In this document: in pieces, positions 50,871 to 51,376 of the stretch
Position numbering within the stretch: position 1 is the first letter of the stretch
Layout: each line of letters begins with the position of its first letter
Source: Caryophanales bacterium
GTDB lineage: Bacteria; Bacillota; Bacilli; Bacillales; Bacillaceae_J
Assembly: GCA_012840465.1 (NCBI GenBank)
Contig: DULJ01000023.1
Span: forward strand, 1 to 51,376
Reading direction: 5' to 3'
DNA: 51,376 bases
The notes under the pieces: model-generated
Told to the model about the DNA's origin: nothing
What the model saw: only the letters and a program-made list of their open reading frames with translations
Database searches by the model: none
Made by a program: the position numbers and the translations under genes

Positions 50871-50984
50871 TTACAGTAATCCACCCAAAAGGCCACCTAG
50901 TAGTCCTACAACTCCACCTAGTAAATTACCAAGACCTGTTAAAAGATCAACAGATAAACCTAGAGCTAATCCTAAATTGATCAC
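50871..50984 (-). CDS. 37-aa Gly/Leu-rich peptide
   Basis: GTG 50984 with an ideal AGGAGGTGAACAAT spacing. It encodes MINLGLALGLSVDLLTGLGN followed by LLGGVVGLLGGLLGGLL. It is entirely hydrophobic with a GLLGG repeat; the last half could form one membrane-inserting helix. It has its own terminator. It could be a small spore protein, a membrane peptide or a bacteriocin-like or type I toxin peptide; no antisense RNA or immunity gene is evident. Confidence 0.6.
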   Translation of the reverse strand: MINLGLALGLSVDLLTGLGNLLGGVVGLLGGLLGGLL

Positions 50985-51020
50985 ATTGTTCACCTCCTAC
51001 TCCAAAAAGAACTTTCGAAT

Positions 51021-51046
51021 AGTAAAACACTTTATAAAGTGTTTTA
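51021..51046. repeat. AT-rich palindrome
   Basis: TAAAACACTTT and AAAGTGTTTTA form a long palindrome upstream of the 37-aa peptide gene, possibly an operator or a terminator. Confidence 0.4.
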
Positions 51047-51197
51047 TGAATCTACAAATTAATCATAATCATTTTTGTTCTTTTGGATAACCGTACATAT
51101 CGACAATATTAACGAAGAATCGCGCAAATATAGTTGCGGAAACACGCAGATTATCACTGGTTTTCAAAGAAAGTGTCGATTTTAACAACAGAAAAAG

Positions 51198-51222
51198 AGA
51201 CTGAAACAATCAGCCTCTTATG
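51198..51222 (-). terminator. Hairpin with T-run on the minus strand
   Basis: AGAGACTGA and TCAGCCTCT pair with one mismatch; on the minus strand it is followed by TTTTTCTG, so it may end a transcript coming from beyond the right edge. The last 115 bp contain an open frame from ATG 51259 (MFKKLYLNRLQTHWTILTAP...) running off the window; I cannot say whether it is coding. Confidence 0.4.
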
Positions 51223-51376
51223 ATCTAACGATTGATCTATCTAATTTTTTATAAGAGGATGTTCAAAAAGTTGTATCTAAACCGCCTACAAACCCATTGG
51301 ACAATTTTGACTGCTCCCAGAAATGGAAATGAAAGTAACCTTATTATTGGTAGTCCTATCGGCGAGAAATCTTATT

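Overview
The window is a chromosomal piece of an endospore-forming member of the Bacillaceae (Bacillus/Neobacillus-like). Low-GC coding, AAGGAGG-type ribosome sites, TTG/GTG starts, spore-coat CotF-like proteins, a sporulenol-type cyclase, PrkA and a GlpP-controlled glycerol regulon all point that way. The species cannot be named from sequence alone.

Layout. 1-11.5 kb is an accessory, partly decayed region. It holds a TetR regulator, a large S-layer-anchored surface protein, a broken Fic gene, a GC-richer patch (PfkB pseudogene plus exported beta-helix protein), an exported DJ-1/PfpI protein, and fragments of a response regulator, an IS4-type transposase and a PC4/YdbC-like protein. 11.5-17.2 kb is a catabolic module (TetR, acyl-CoA ligase, MHS-type transporter, SCP2-type thiolase, DUF35 Zn-ribbon/OB protein) with a clear sigma-A promoter and a three-repeat operator. 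17.2-21 kb carries a tautomerase, a YbfB-type MFS transporter, a LysR regulator and an EamA transporter. 21-27.6 kb is a run of small lipoproteins and membrane proteins of unknown function, several broken. 27.9-33 kb has two coat proteins, a YidC-type insertase preceded by a MifM-like arrest-peptide gene, squalene-hopene/sporulenol cyclase and a polysaccharide deacetylase. 33-38 kb is glpP-glpF-glpK-glpD with two similar antiterminator leaders. 38-43.5 kb holds queG, ogt, DUF779 plus aldehyde dehydrogenase, a spore-type amidase-domain protein and trmL. 43.9-49.8 kb is prkA, and the end holds an ECF S component and very small ORFs.

The main discovery is that prkA, a sporulation serine-kinase gene, is split by a 4,037-bp element coding for a large serine recombinase. 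The two junctions share a 13-bp direct repeat (AGTGCAGATGAAT). Precise recombination between the copies rejoins the halves in frame to a 631-codon prkA, the normal length as I remember it. This is the architecture of the developmentally excised skin/SPbeta-type intervening elements of sporulation genes, here in prkA and in a very small element. Candidate sigma-E-like promoters lie before prkA and before a 70-aa ORF that could be the excision partner.

Other notable signals are the mifM-like arrest peptide with a hairpin over the yidC Shine-Dalgarno, a pair of about 106-bp MITE-like elements that overlap the 3' ends of genes and supply their stop codons, three 13-bp tandem operators at the acyl-CoA ligase promoter, and a candidate structured RNA near 8.2 kb. 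No rRNA, tRNA or CRISPR array was seen.
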